Assembly: GCA_963711315.1 (NCBI GenBank)
Contig: CAVQDQ010000002.1
Location: 558,001-622,000 of the forward strand
DNA length: 64,000 nucleotides
Direction of reading: 5' to 3'
Source: PALSA-612 sp963711315
GTDB lineage: Bacteria; Actinomycetota; Thermoleophilia; Gaiellales; Gaiellaceae
Part shown: positions 1 through 8,821 of the stretch, piece by piece
Numbering within the stretch: position 1 is the stretch's first letter
How the letters are laid out: every line of letters begins with the position of its first letter
The notes under the pieces: generated by a model
Seen by the model: only the letters and a program-made list of their open reading frames with translations
Told to the model about the DNA's origin: nothing
The model's database searches: none
Translations under genes and position numbers: made by a program

Positions 1-2440
1 GCTCATCCCGCGTGCCGACGACCGCTCGACGCTCCTCACGAGCGCCGGCATGCAGCCGATGATGCCGTACTTCCTCGGCCTCGAGACGCCGCCCGCGCCG
101 CTGCTGACGACCTCGCAGAAGTCCTTCCGGACGCAGGACATCGACGAGGTCGGCCTCGACGGCCACCACCTGACGTTCTTCGAGATGCTCGGCAACTTCT
201 CGTTCGGGCAGTACTTCAAGGAAGGCGCGATCGAGTTCGCACGGGAGTTCGTCCAGGAGCACATGCGGCTCGACTGGGAACGCGTCTGGGTGACCGTGCA
301 TGCCGGCGATCCGCAGCTGAAGCTCGGTCCCGACGAAGTGGCGATCGAGCTCTGGCAGCGCGTGGGCATGCCGATCGAGCGGATCGTGCCGCTGCCGACC
401 GCCGAGAACTTCTGGTCGGTCGGCGGCCCGGGCCCGTGCGGCCCGGACTCCGAGATGTACTACGACTGGGGTGAGGAGCACGGCTGCGGCGAGCCCGACT
501 GTGCGCCGGCCTGCCCGCGCTGCGCGCGGTTCCTCGAGTTCTGGAACCTCGTCTTCATGAGCTACGAGCAGCACCCCGACGGCACGCTGACGCCCCTTCC
601 GAAGGAGAACATCGACACGGGCCTCGGGCTCGAGCGCGGCGCGGCGATCCTCCAGGACGTCATGTCGGTCTACGAGACCGACGGGTACCAGCAGATCATG
701 GAGTGGATCGCCGCCGAGTCCGGCGTGGCGTACGGGGACTCGCCGGCCGCGACGAAGGCGCACCGCATCCTCGCCGACCACGGTCGCGGCATGACGTTCC
801 TCGTGGCCGACGGCGTCACGCCCTCGAACGAGGGGCGCGGCTACGTTCTGCGCCGCATCATCCGGCGCGCCGTGCTGCAGGCCCGTCGCATCGGGCTCGA
901 GGACATGTGGCGGCTGCCGGCGGTCGTCGTCGAGCAGATGGGCGACGCCTATCCCGAGCTGCGGCGAGGAGGCCGACGAAGATCGAGCGCGAGATCAAGG
1001 CCGAGGAGGAGCGCTTCTCGGAGACGCTCGCCCGGGGCCTGGAGCGCTTCGAGGAGCTCGCCGGTCAGCCTGCGATCTCGGCCGAGGACGCGTTCACGCT
1101 CGCGGCGACCTACGGCTTTCCCGTCGAGCTCACCGTCGAGCTGGCAGAGGAGCGGGGCCAGCCGGTGGACGTCGACGGCTACCGCGCGCTCATGCAGCGA
1201 GCATCGCGAGGTCTCACGCGGAGGCGCCGTCCAAGGCGTGCGCGCGATCGAGGGAGCGCGAACCGAGTTCGTCGGCTACGAGAAGACCGAGGTGCTCACG
1301 GCGATCGCGGCGCTGGAGCCGGACGAGGACGGCCGCTTCCGCGCCAAGCTCCACGAGTCGCCCTTCTATGCCGAGGGCGGCGGCCAGGTCTCGGACGCCG
1401 GCTTCATCGAGCACGAGGAGACCGGTGCGCGCGCCGAGCTCGTCGCCGCGGTGCGCGCCGGAGAGGACCAGACGCTGCTCTTCGAGGGCGAGGGCTTCGC
1501 CGTCGGCGACCGCGTGCGCGCGGTCGTCCCGTGGAGCCATCGCTTTCCGACGATGGCGAACCACACCGCCACCCATCTCCTGCACAAGGCGCTCCAGGAA
1601 GAGCTCGGCGACCACGTGCGGCAGGCCGGCTCTGCTGTCCGCCCGGACAAGCTCCGCTTCGACTTCACCCACGGGCAGGCGATGACGCCCGAGGAGCGGG
1701 CCGCCGTCGAGCGGCGCGTGAACGAGAGGGTGTTCGAGAACCTGCCCGTCCTCGCGTACGTCGTGCCGATCGAGGAGGCGCGGAAGATGGGTGCGACGAT
1801 GCTCTTCGGCGAGAAGTACGGCGACGACGTCCGCGTGATCGAGATCCCCGGCTACTCGCTGGAGCTCTGCGGCGGCACGCACGTCGCGAAGACGGCCGAG
1901 ATCGGCCCGTTCGTCATCCTCTCCGAGGGCTCGGTCGCCTCGGGCGTGCGCCGGATCGAGGCCGTCACGTCCGGTGAGGCGTACGCTCTGCTCAAAGCCG
2001 CTCGCAGGAGCTGGACGACCTGCGTGGCGAGCTCGAGCGCGTGCGGAAGGAGAAGCCCAAGGCCGCGTCGACCGCGGTCGCCGAGGTCGATGCCGACGTG
2101 AAGAGCGGTCGAGGGCGTCAACGTCATCGCCCAACGCGTGGAGGGGCTCGATGCCGATGCATTGCTCGACCTCTCCGACCGCTTCAAGCAGCGAAACACG
2201 CCGGCGGCTGTCGTGCTCGGCTCCGTCGAGGACGGTCGGGTTCATCTGGTCGTCAACTTCGACCAGACCGTCGCGGACAGGGTGAGCGCATCCGACGTGG
2301 CGAAAGCGGCAGCGGCCGTGGTCGGCGGCGGCGGCGGCGGCCGCCCGACGATGGCCCGCGCCGGAGGCACGGATCCCGAGAAGCTTTCCGACGCACTGGC
2401 CGAGGCGGAGCGGCTCGTCGTCGGCGCGTTGACGTCTTGA
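1..2440 (+). CDS. alaS: Alanine--tRNA ligase, 5'-truncated by the window and interrupted by four frameshifts
   Basis: Charges tRNA-Ala with alanine and edits mischarged Ser/Gly. The reading frame is open from base 2, giving LIPRADDRSTLLTSAGMQPM, so only about 25 N-terminal residues lie outside the window. The class II catalytic core, the editing site (HTATHLLHK and, later, LCGGTHV with its Cys/His zinc ligands) and the C-terminal DHHA1 domain with its glycine run (GGGGGGRP) are all visible. The frame is broken by net -1 near 965-980, +1 at about 1198 (extra C), -1 near 1995 and +1 at about 2104 (extra A). These act as two compensating pairs, and correcting them gives family-like sequence throughout. 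The gene is essential, so I infer sequence errors rather than a pseudogene. ruvX starts 2 bases after the stop. Confidence 0.93.
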
Positions 2441-2441
2441 A

Positions 2442-2814
2442 GTGAAGGTGCTGGCACTCGACTACGGAAGCGCGCGCACCGGCGTCGCCGTCTCCGACCC
2501 GACCGGCGAGCTGGCGCGCCCGCTGGGGGTCGTCGAGCAGGCAGCCAGCCAGAGCGGCCTGGAGCGCTTGGCCGCCATCGTCGCCGAGGAGGAGGCGGAG
2601 AGGGTCGTCGTCGGGTTGCCGCTGACGTTGAAGGGGGAGCGCGGCGAGCAGGCGCAGGAGACGGAGCAGCTTCGTGGCCACGCTGCGGGCGCGGCTCGAG
2701 GTGCCGGTGGAGCTCTTCGACGAGCGGTTCACGTCGGTGCTCGCCGACGGTGACGACGCGCGTGCGGCCGCGCACCTGCTGTCCGACTACCTCGACTGGA
2801 GCCGGGAGTCGTGA
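2442..2814 (+). CDS. ruvX: RuvX/YqgF-family Holliday junction resolvase-like nuclease, one frameshift
   Basis: RNase H-fold protein implicated in 16S rRNA 5' processing and Holliday junction resolution. It starts at GTG with MKVLALDYGSARTGVAVSD, the conserved first strand carrying the catalytic Asp, followed by VVVGLPLTLKG. After GEQAQETEQ an extra C at 2670 shifts the frame. Reading on in the corrected frame gives FVATLRARLEVPVELFDERFTS, the second conserved motif (DER), and ends DYLDWSRES with a stop at 2812-2814. The corrected length of about 123 residues is slightly short for the family. Its position after alaS and before mltG is a common actinobacterial and firmicute order, which supports the call. 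The stop overlaps the mltG start. Confidence 0.88.
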
Positions 2815-3626
2815 GAGCGCGGGTCGGCGCCGCCGCGCTGGCGGCGGTGTCTCTGGTCGCCTGCGGGAGCGAGCCGGCGCCGCCGGCTGCCGCCATGCCG
2901 GCGCCGAAGGTGCTGCGGATCGTGTTCCCGGAGGGCTTCACGCGGGCACAGATGATCGAGCGCGTTGCCGCCGTACGGGAGATCGCGCGCGCGAAGCGGC
3001 AAGTGACGATGCGGATGACGCCGGCCGCGTACGCTGCGGCAACGGCCGCGTCGCCGATCCCCGTGCAGTTTCGCAAGGACGCGCACGAGCTGATCGAGGG
3101 CTTCCTCTTCCCGGCGACGTACGCGTTCTTCTCCAACGAGGGAGCGCGACGCTTCGTCCGCCGGCAGCTGAGCGCGTTCCGGCAAGCATGGCGGCGCGTG
3201 GACATGCGCTACGCGAAGTCGAAGAACCTCACGCCCTACGACGTCCTCATCATCGCCTCGATGATCGAGCGCGAGGTGGTCGTGCCGCGCGAGAGGAAGC
3301 TCGTCGCCGCGGTCGTCTACAACCGACTGCGAGCCAGGATGCCGCTCCAGATCGACGCGACGTTGCGCTACGGCCTCGACATTCCGCCGACCGAGCCGAT
3401 CACGAAGGCCCAGCTCGCCTCGGACTCTCCGTACAACACGCGTATCCGCATGGGCCTGCCGCCGACGCCGATCGCGAACCCCGGGCTGGCGTCGATGCAG
3501 GCCGCGGCGCATCCGGCCAAGGTCAATTACATCTACTTCGTGCGTAAGCCGGACTGCCGCAGCCACTTCTTCACGGCCAGCGCGGCCGAGTTCGACGCCT
3601 ACACGCGCAAAGGGCTTCAGTGCTGA
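2811..3626 (+). CDS. mltG: Endolytic murein transglycosylase MltG-like lipoprotein
   Basis: Membrane-anchored lytic transglycosylase that cleaves nascent peptidoglycan strands and so helps set glycan length. GTG start overlapping the ruvX stop. The N-terminus (MRARVGAAALAAVSLVACGSE) is a short signal with a lipobox ending in Cys18, suggesting a lipoprotein rather than the usual transmembrane anchor. The YceG fold is recognisable from LIEGFLFPATYAF, IIASMIEREVV (the Glu after SMI matches the catalytic Glu), VVYNRLRARMPLQIDATLRYGL, SPYNTRIRMGLPPTPIANPGL and VNYIYFV. At 271 residues it is shorter than typical MltG (about 340), chiefly in the N-terminal LysM-like part. Its end overlaps aroE by 7 bases. 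Confidence 0.9.
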   Translation: MRARVGAAALAAVSLVACGSEPAPPAAAMPAPKVLRIVFPEGFTRAQMIERVAAVREIARAKRQVTMRMTPAAYAAATAASPIPVQFRKDAHELIEGFLFPATYAFFSNEGARRFVRRQLSAFRQAWRRVDMRYAKSKNLTPYDVLIIASMIEREVVVPRERKLVAAVVYNRLRARMPLQIDATLRYGLDIPPTEPITKAQLASDSPYNTRIRMGLPPTPIANPGLASMQAAAHPAKVNYIYFVRKPDCRSHFFTASAAEFDAYTRKGLQC

Positions 3627-4285
3627 TTGGACTGCTGGGCTATCCGCTGACGGCCTCGCTGTCGCCGCGGATGCAGAACGCCGCGTTTGCAGAATGCGGC
3701 CTCGACTGGTCGTACGCGCTCGTGCCGGTTCGCGAGGGCCACGTCGAGGAGGCGGTGGCCGGCCTGGCCGAGGTCGGGTTCGGCGGCGCCAACGTCACGA
3801 CGCCGCACAAGCTCGCGGTGCGCGAGCTATGTGAGACGGATCTGCCATCCGTCAACACACTGATCGTCCGTGACGGGCACATCGAGGGCTACTCGACGGA
3901 CGCTGCGGTCCTCGACGGGCTGCCCGCCGAACGGCCGGCGATCATCGGCGACGGTGGCTCGGCGGCGGCCTTTCTTCATGCGCTTCCGAACGCGACGCAG
4001 TTTTCCCGCCGCGGCTCGTGGCCGCCCGAGGTACGCGACGCCGACCTTGTCGTCAACGCCACGTCCGAGCGGGACGAGGTGCTCGTCGAGGTCGGCCCGG
4101 GCCAGACGTTGATCGACTTGCCGTACCCGGAGACGGCAACCGCAGGCGCAGCTGCCGCCGCAGGTGCTCGCGTCGTCACGGGGCTCGATGTCCTCGTGGC
4201 ACAGGGCGCCGCTTCGTTCGAGCTCTGGACCGGGATTCCGGCGCCGGTCGACGTCATGCGCCGAGCAGTACGCTCCGCAGCGTGA
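3620..4285 (+). CDS. aroE: Shikimate dehydrogenase
   Basis: Reduces 3-dehydroshikimate to shikimate with NADPH in aromatic amino acid synthesis. GTG start. The shikimate-binding signature SLSPRMQNAAF and the catalytic-lysine motif NVTTPHK are present, as are STDA (usually NTDA) and the nucleotide loop IIGDGGSAAAF. The C-terminal GLDVLVAQGAASFELWTG motif is intact. At 221 residues it is about 50 shorter than typical AroE, with the reduction mostly in the NADP-binding half, yet the motifs are in order. First gene of a four-gene shikimate cluster; its stop overlaps the aroC start by four bases (GTGA). Confidence 0.93.
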   Translation: MLIGLLGYPLTASLSPRMQNAAFAECGLDWSYALVPVREGHVEEAVAGLAEVGFGGANVTTPHKLAVRELCETDLPSVNTLIVRDGHIEGYSTDAAVLDGLPAERPAIIGDGGSAAAFLHALPNATQFSRRGSWPPEVRDADLVVNATSERDEVLVEVGPGQTLIDLPYPETATAGAAAAAGARVVTGLDVLVAQGAASFELWTGIPAPVDVMRRAVRSAA

Positions 4286-5367
4286 GCAACCTGAGCGTCG
4301 TCACGGCGGGTGAATCGCACGGTCCCGCGCTCGTGGCCATCGTCACCGGGTTGCCGGCGGGGCTCGTGCTCGACCAGGAGGTCGTCAATGCAGATCTCCG
4401 CCGCCGCCAGCAGGGTTACGGACGCAGTCCGCGCCAGCAGATCGAGACCGACGAGGTGGAGGTGCTCGCCGGCCTACGTCACGGGCGCACGCTCGGCACG
4501 CCGCTCGCGCTGGTCGTCCGCAACCGCGACCACGCCAACTGGGGCTGGAGCATGAGTCCATGGCCACCTGAGGGCAAGCCGTCGGGGAAGGGCACGACGC
4601 CCGTGACGACGCCACGCCCGGGCCACGCCGATCTCGCCGGCGCGATGAAGTTCGGCCTGGACGACGTGCGGGACGCGCTCGAGCGGGCGAGCGCGCGGCA
4701 AACGGCCGCCACCGTCGCGGCGGGCGCGGTGGCCAAGGCTCTGCTGCGCGAGATCGGCATCGATGTGGCCGGCACGGTTGTCGACCTCGACCAGCTTGCA
4801 GGCCGCGTCGACGAAGCGCGGGCGGATCGGGACACCGTCGGCGGCGTCGTCGAGGTGCGCGGACGGGGCGTGCCGCCGGGGCTCGGCTCCTACGCGACGC
4901 GCGACGAGCGGCTCGACGCCCGGCTGGCCGGCGCGCTGATGGGCATCCAGGCGGTCAAGGGCGTCGAGATCGGCGAGGGCTTCGCGCTGGCCGGCCTCCG
5001 CGGCTCGCAGGCACACGACGAGATCGTTCGCGACGAACAAGGCCTCCACCGTGACACGAACCGAGCCGGCGGCATCGAGGCGGGCGTCTCCAACGGCGAA
5101 GAGATCGTCGTTCGCGCAGCGATGAAGCCGCTCCCGACCCTCATGCGACCGCTGCGAACCGTGGATCTCGCCAGCGGCGAGCCTGCCGAGGCGCTTGTCG
5201 AGCGCTCCGACACGGCCGCTATCGAGGCGCTGGCCGTCGTGGCCGAGGCAGCCGTCGCGTTCGAGATCGCCCGCTGCGCGCGCGAGAAGCACGGCGGCGA
5301 CGCGCTCGTCGACTTCGTGGCGGCTCACCGGACCTACCTGGAGCGAATCGACTGGCAGCCCCGATAG
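4282..5367 (+). CDS. aroC: Chorismate synthase
   Basis: Converts 5-enolpyruvylshikimate-3-phosphate to chorismate using reduced FMN. The GTG start gives MSNLSVVTAGESHGPALVAI; the frame is open further upstream, but this start matches the family N-terminus and overlaps the aroE stop. Signatures include GESHGPA, the RRQQGYGR region, GHADL, ERASARQTAATVAAGA and the C-terminal EARCARE-like segment (here FEIARCAREKHGGD). The length of 361 residues is normal. It sits between aroE and the aroK-aroB fusion in a tightly packed operon, so the whole second half of the pathway except aroA is encoded within about 4 kb. Confidence 0.97.
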   Translation: MSNLSVVTAGESHGPALVAIVTGLPAGLVLDQEVVNADLRRRQQGYGRSPRQQIETDEVEVLAGLRHGRTLGTPLALVVRNRDHANWGWSMSPWPPEGKPSGKGTTPVTTPRPGHADLAGAMKFGLDDVRDALERASARQTAATVAAGAVAKALLREIGIDVAGTVVDLDQLAGRVDEARADRDTVGGVVEVRGRGVPPGLGSYATRDERLDARLAGALMGIQAVKGVEIGEGFALAGLRGSQAHDEIVRDEQGLHRDTNRAGGIEAGVSNGEEIVVRAAMKPLPTLMRPLRTVDLASGEPAEALVERSDTAAIEALAVVAEAAVAFEIARCAREKHGGDALVDFVAAHRTYLERIDWQPR

Positions 5368-5378
5368 AGAACCGCCAT

Positions 5379-6761
5379 CTGGCGCTGATCGGCTTCATGG
5401 GCGCCGGCAAGTCGACGCTCGGCCTCGAGGTCGCCCGGCGACTCGCGCGACCGTTCGTCGACCTCGACGCCGAGATCGAGCGACACACAGCCGCGTCGAT
5501 CTCCACGATCTTCGCGATGCGCGGCGAGGTCGAGTTCCGGGCCATCGAGGAGAAGCTTGCGTGCGAGGCGCTCGACTCGACGCCGCCTGCAGTGATCTCC
5601 CTCGGCGGCGGCGCGATGGTCTCCAGGCAAACGGCGGCGAAGCTGCGCGAGCAGGCGTTCACGGTGCTCGTGGAGGTGGACGTCGACGAGGCGTGGCGGC
5701 GCGCGCGTCGCTCCGAGCGTCGGCCGCTGGCAGAGAGCGAGAGCCAGTTCCACCGCCTCTATGAGCAGCGTCGGCCGCTGTACGACGCGGCCGCCGACGG
5801 GCGGGCGGAAGACGCGGATGGCATCGTGCTGGCAGCCGCGGGGCTCGTCATCCAGGCGGGGTCGTACGCGCGCTTGCGCGACCTCGTCCCCGAGCAGGTC
5901 GAAGTCGTCGTCGACGAACGCGTCTGGGAGCTTCACCCGCCGCTCCTCGATGCTCCGCTACACGCGATTCCGGCCGGTGAGCAGACGAAGACGCTCGGCA
6001 TGTGCGCGAGGTTGTGGCGAGAAGTACGCCTCGAGCGTGGAGGCACGCTCGTGGCGATCGGCGGTGGTACGACCACCGACGTCGCGGGCTTCGTGGCCGC
6101 TGGGTACCTCCGCGGCGTTCCTTGGATCGCCGTGCCGACGACGCTCGTTGGACAGGTGGATGCGGCGGTCGGCGGCAAGACAGGCATCGATCTTCCGGAA
6201 GGGAAGAATCTCGTCGGCGCGTTCCACTGGCCGGAGCGCACGATCCTCGATCACGAGCTGCTTGCGACGCTGCCCGAGGTGGAGCGCCGGAACGGCCTGG
6301 CGGAGGTCGTGAAGACCGGTCTGCTCGCCGGCGAGGAGCTGTGGGACCTGTCGGAGCCCGATCTCGTTCGCCGTTGCGCCGCCTTCAAGGCAACGATCTG
6401 CCTGCGCGACCCGCGGGACGAAGGAGAGCGCGCGATACTCAACCTCGGCCACACGTTCGCGCATGCGCTCGAGGCGGCGTCGTCGTACGAGCTCCCGCAC
6501 GGCGAGGCAGTCGCGCTCGGCCTGGTGGCGGCGCTTCGGCTCTCGGGGCTCCCCGACGAGGCGGCCCACGTGGAGGAGCTGCTGCAGCCGGCTCGCGCGG
6601 CGGTCGACGCCGAGCTCGCATGGGCGGCACTCGAACGCGACAAGAAGGCACGCGGCGGCCGCGTGCGGCTTGTGCTGCTCGAAGCGCCCGGCAAGCCGCG
6701 CACAGGCATCGAGCTGCCCGAGGGGGAAGTCAGGCGCGCGCTTGCAGATCTCATCGCATAG
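5379..6761 (+). CDS. aroKB: Bifunctional shikimate kinase / 3-dehydroquinate synthase (AroK-AroB fusion)
   Basis: Residues ~1-155 are a shikimate kinase: P-loop GFMGAGKST, the shikimate-binding DLDAEIE, FR, and LGGGA. Residues ~160-460 are a dehydroquinate synthase: GEQTKT, GGGTTTDVAGFVAAGYLRG, PTTLVGQVDAAVGGKTGI, GLAEVVKTG, NLGHTFAHALE and the metal-ligand region LPHGEAVALG. The synthase part is about 300 residues, some 50 shorter than free AroB, mostly at its N-terminus. The start is uncertain: the only in-frame ATG (5397) lies inside the P-loop motif, and no upstream ATG/GTG/TTG is in frame before the aroC stop. A CTG at 5379 would give the expected MALIGFMGAGKS. No stop separates the domains, so the fusion itself is well supported. 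Confidence 0.9.
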   Translation: MALIGFMGAGKSTLGLEVARRLARPFVDLDAEIERHTAASISTIFAMRGEVEFRAIEEKLACEALDSTPPAVISLGGGAMVSRQTAAKLREQAFTVLVEVDVDEAWRRARRSERRPLAESESQFHRLYEQRRPLYDAAADGRAEDADGIVLAAAGLVIQAGSYARLRDLVPEQVEVVVDERVWELHPPLLDAPLHAIPAGEQTKTLGMCARLWREVRLERGGTLVAIGGGTTTDVAGFVAAGYLRGVPWIAVPTTLVGQVDAAVGGKTGIDLPEGKNLVGAFHWPERTILDHELLATLPEVERRNGLAEVVKTGLLAGEELWDLSEPDLVRRCAAFKATICLRDPRDEGERAILNLGHTFAHALEAASSYELPHGEAVALGLVAALRLSGLPDEAAHVEELLQPARAAVDAELAWAALERDKKARGGRVRLVLLEAPGKPRTGIELPEGEVRRALADLIA

Positions 6762-6764
6762 ATT
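6759..6764 (+). promoter_or_regulatory. -10-like TAGATT, N6, GTG of aroQ
   Basis: The hexamer overlaps the aroKB stop and ends six bases before the aroQ GTG; it could drive a leaderless internal transcript. No clear -35. Confidence 0.4.
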
Positions 6765-6770
6765 CGAGGG

Positions 6771-7202
6771 GTGCGGGTGGAAGTGCTGAACGGCGTCAAC
6801 CTCGACGTCCTCGGCCGACGTGATCCCGAGATCTACGGTGGGCTGTCGATCAACGAGCTCGAGTCACGAATCTACGCCTGGGGGAACGAGCTCGGTCTGG
6901 CCGTGCGCTGCCGCCAGACGAACAGCGAGGGTCAGTACATCGAATGGCTCCACGCGCTGTGGGAGCAGGTGGAGGGTGTTGTCGTCAATCCTGCTGCGTG
7001 GACCCACTACAGCTACGCGATCCGTGACGCTGTAGAGCTGCTCGACGTGCCTGTGGTCGAGGTCCATCTCTCCAACGTCGACGAGCGTGAGGACTGGCGC
7101 CGCGTGTCCGTGATCTCGGACCTTGCCGCGAAGCGGGTGATCGGCAAGGGGCCGGAGGGCTACCGCGAGGCGCTCCAGTTCCTAGCGGAGACCCTGGCAT
7201 GA
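6771..7202 (+). CDS. aroQ: Type II 3-dehydroquinate dehydratase
   Basis: Dehydrates 3-dehydroquinate to 3-dehydroshikimate, the step between the AroB and AroE reactions. GTG start. Family motifs: NGVNLDVLGRRDPEIYG (catalytic Tyr in IYG), the substrate loop QTNSEGQYIEWLH, NPAAWTHYSYAIRDA (catalytic His in WTHYS) and VEVHLSNVDERE. The length of 143 residues is typical. A TAGATT hexamer lies six bases before the GTG, so this gene may also have its own leaderless promoter within the operon. Its stop overlaps the start of the following peptidase (ATGA). Confidence 0.96.
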   Translation: MRVEVLNGVNLDVLGRRDPEIYGGLSINELESRIYAWGNELGLAVRCRQTNSEGQYIEWLHALWEQVEGVVVNPAAWTHYSYAIRDAVELLDVPVVEVHLSNVDEREDWRRVSVISDLAAKRVIGKGPEGYREALQFLAETLA

Positions 7203-8239
7203 AGGAGCGGCTGGAACGCCTGCAGGCCGCGCTCGAGGAGCCGTTGCTCGTCTCGAGCCCGGTCAACGTTCGCTATCTCTGCGGGCTCGACAGCTCGAAC
7301 GCCGCAATGCTGGTCGAGCCCAGCGTGGTGCAGCTCTTCACAGACTTTCGTTATGCGGAGCGCGCCGGGGCGATTCGCGACGTCGAGGCCGTGGAGACAC
7401 GCCGCAATCTCTACGCCGACCTCGCCGAAAGGCTGTCGGGACGGGTCGGCTTCGAGACGGATTGGCTCACGCATGCCCGGTACGAGACGCTGGCTGCAGG
7501 CGGCCTCGAGCTCGTCCCTCGCCGCGGGCTTGTCGAGCGGCTGCGGCAGGTGAAGGACAGCGCCGAGCTGGCGGCGGTGCGTCGCTCTGGGGCGATCCTC
7601 AACGAGGCCTTCGCTCGGCTCGCCGACGAGCCGTTCGTCGGCCGCACCGAGCGCGACATCGTCTGGCGCATGGCCGAGTTGCTCCACGACGGAGGCGCCG
7701 ACGACTCGGCCTTCTCGACCGCCGTGGGCTCCGGGCCAACGGGCGCGTCCCCGCACGCACTCCCCGGCGACCGCCGCATCGAGGTGGGGGAGACGGTCGT
7801 CGTCGACGCAGGCTGCCGCGTCAACGGCTACTGCTCCGACTGCACGCGCACCTTTGCGACCGGGTCGCTGCCCACCGAGCTCGCAGAGGCCTACGCAGTC
7901 GTGCTCCGCGCGCAGCTCGCGTCGCTCGATGCCGTCGTGCCGGGTGCCGAGGGCAAGGCGGTCGACCACGTCGCCCGCTCGATCATCGAGGAGGCGGGCC
8001 TCGGCGAACGCTTCGGCCACGGCCTCGGTCACGGAGTCGGCCTGGAGGTGCACGAGGCGCCGTGGCTGAATCCCGAGCTCGGCGACGAAGTGCTCGCAGC
8101 CGGCAACGTCGTAACCGTCGAACCTGGCGTTTACCTACCCGGCCTGGGCGGTGTCCGTATCGAGGACCTCGTGATCGTCGCCGACGAGGGCCCGGAGGTT
8201 CTGACGCCGTTCACCAAGGAGCTCGTAACCGTCGGCTGA
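7199..8239 (+). CDS. Xaa-Pro aminopeptidase / proline dipeptidase (M24 family)
   Basis: Dimetal peptidase of the pita-bread fold acting on peptides with proline at the second position. The N-terminal creatinase-like domain covers residues ~1-125, and the catalytic domain carries all five metal ligands in order: the Asp pair in VVVDAGCRVNGYCSDCTRTF, His in GHGLGHGVGLEVHE, Glu in VEPGVYLPGLGG and Glu in VRIEDLV. The 346-residue length fits PepQ/YqhT-like proteins. It lies between aroQ and efp, the classical aroQ-pepQ-efp order of Gram-positive bacteria. Exact substrate (dipeptide or longer peptides) cannot be decided from sequence. Confidence 0.93.
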   Translation: MKERLERLQAALEEPLLVSSPVNVRYLCGLDSSNAAMLVEPSVVQLFTDFRYAERAGAIRDVEAVETRRNLYADLAERLSGRVGFETDWLTHARYETLAAGGLELVPRRGLVERLRQVKDSAELAAVRRSGAILNEAFARLADEPFVGRTERDIVWRMAELLHDGGADDSAFSTAVGSGPTGASPHALPGDRRIEVGETVVVDAGCRVNGYCSDCTRTFATGSLPTELAEAYAVVLRAQLASLDAVVPGAEGKAVDHVARSIIEEAGLGERFGHGLGHGVGLEVHEAPWLNPELGDEVLAAGNVVTVEPGVYLPGLGGVRIEDLVIVADEGPEVLTPFTKELVTVG

Positions 8240-8240
8240 C

Positions 8241-8246
8241 TACACT
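8241..8246 (+). promoter_or_regulatory. -10-like TACACT, N8, GTG of efp
   Basis: TANNNT hexamer eight bases before the efp start, no Shine-Dalgarno between them. No clear -35. Confidence 0.5.
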
Positions 8247-8254
8247 GACCCGCC

Positions 8255-8821
8255 GTGGCCGAAGTCGTCTCTACGAACCAGTTCCGAAACGGCATGCACC
8301 TCGAGGTGGACGGCGATGTCTGGCGCATCGTCGAGTTCCAGCACGTCAAGCCGGGCAAGGGTGGCGCCTTCGTGCGCACGAAGCTCAAGAACCTCGGCTC
8401 GGGCGCCGTCGTGGACAAGACGTTCCGTGCGGGCGAGAAGTTCACCCGCATCCACACAGAGGTGAAGAGCGTCCAGTACCTCTACGACGCCGGCTCTGAG
8501 GTGATCTTCATGGACGAGGAGACGTACGAGCAGATCCACCTGCCTCGAACCGACCTCGAGGAAGAGCTCGCGTTCGTGGAGCCCTCCAGCTCCGTGCAGA
8601 TGCTGACGGTGGACGGCAAGCCCTCAGGCATCCAGCTGCCCTCGTCCGTGGAGCTGACCGTCTCGCAGACCGAGCCGGGAGTGCGCGGGGACACCGTGTC
8701 CAACGTCACGAAGCCGGCGACGCTGGAGACGGGCGCCGTCGTGCAGGTGCCGCTGTTCGTGAACGCGGGCGACCGCATCAAGGTCGACCCTCGCGAGGGC
8801 CGTTACATCTCCCGAGCCTGA
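8255..8821 (+). CDS. efp: Translation elongation factor P
   Basis: Binds between the ribosomal P and E sites and relieves stalling at polyproline. GTG start. The three OB/KOW domains are recognisable: the N-terminal VWRIVEFQHVKPGKGGAFVRTKLKNL with Lys35 in the PGKGG tip loop, the middle LYDAGSEVIFMDEETYEQI, and the C-terminal VELTVSQTEPGVRGDTVSNVTKPATLETGAVVQVPLFV. The length of 188 residues is standard. No EpmA, EarP or YmfI modification enzyme is nearby. The polyproline surface protein at 55.6 kb is a plausible client. Its last 19 bases overlap the convergent gene on the other strand. Confidence 0.98.
   Translation: MAEVVSTNQFRNGMHLEVDGDVWRIVEFQHVKPGKGGAFVRTKLKNLGSGAVVDKTFRAGEKFTRIHTEVKSVQYLYDAGSEVIFMDEETYEQIHLPRTDLEEELAFVEPSSSVQMLTVDGKPSGIQLPSSVELTVSQTEPGVRGDTVSNVTKPATLETGAVVQVPLFVNAGDRIKVDPREGRYISRA

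Noticed and set aside
1370..2250. Minus-strand frames opposite the alaS editing and C-terminal domains
   Set aside because: Shadow frames; the plus strand carries the conserved HxxxH and CGGTH motifs.
1..2440. Programmed frameshifting or a decayed alaS pseudogene
   Set aside because: There are four shifts in alternating directions, no slippery heptamer or structure, and perfect resumption of conserved sequence; errors in the sequence explain this better.
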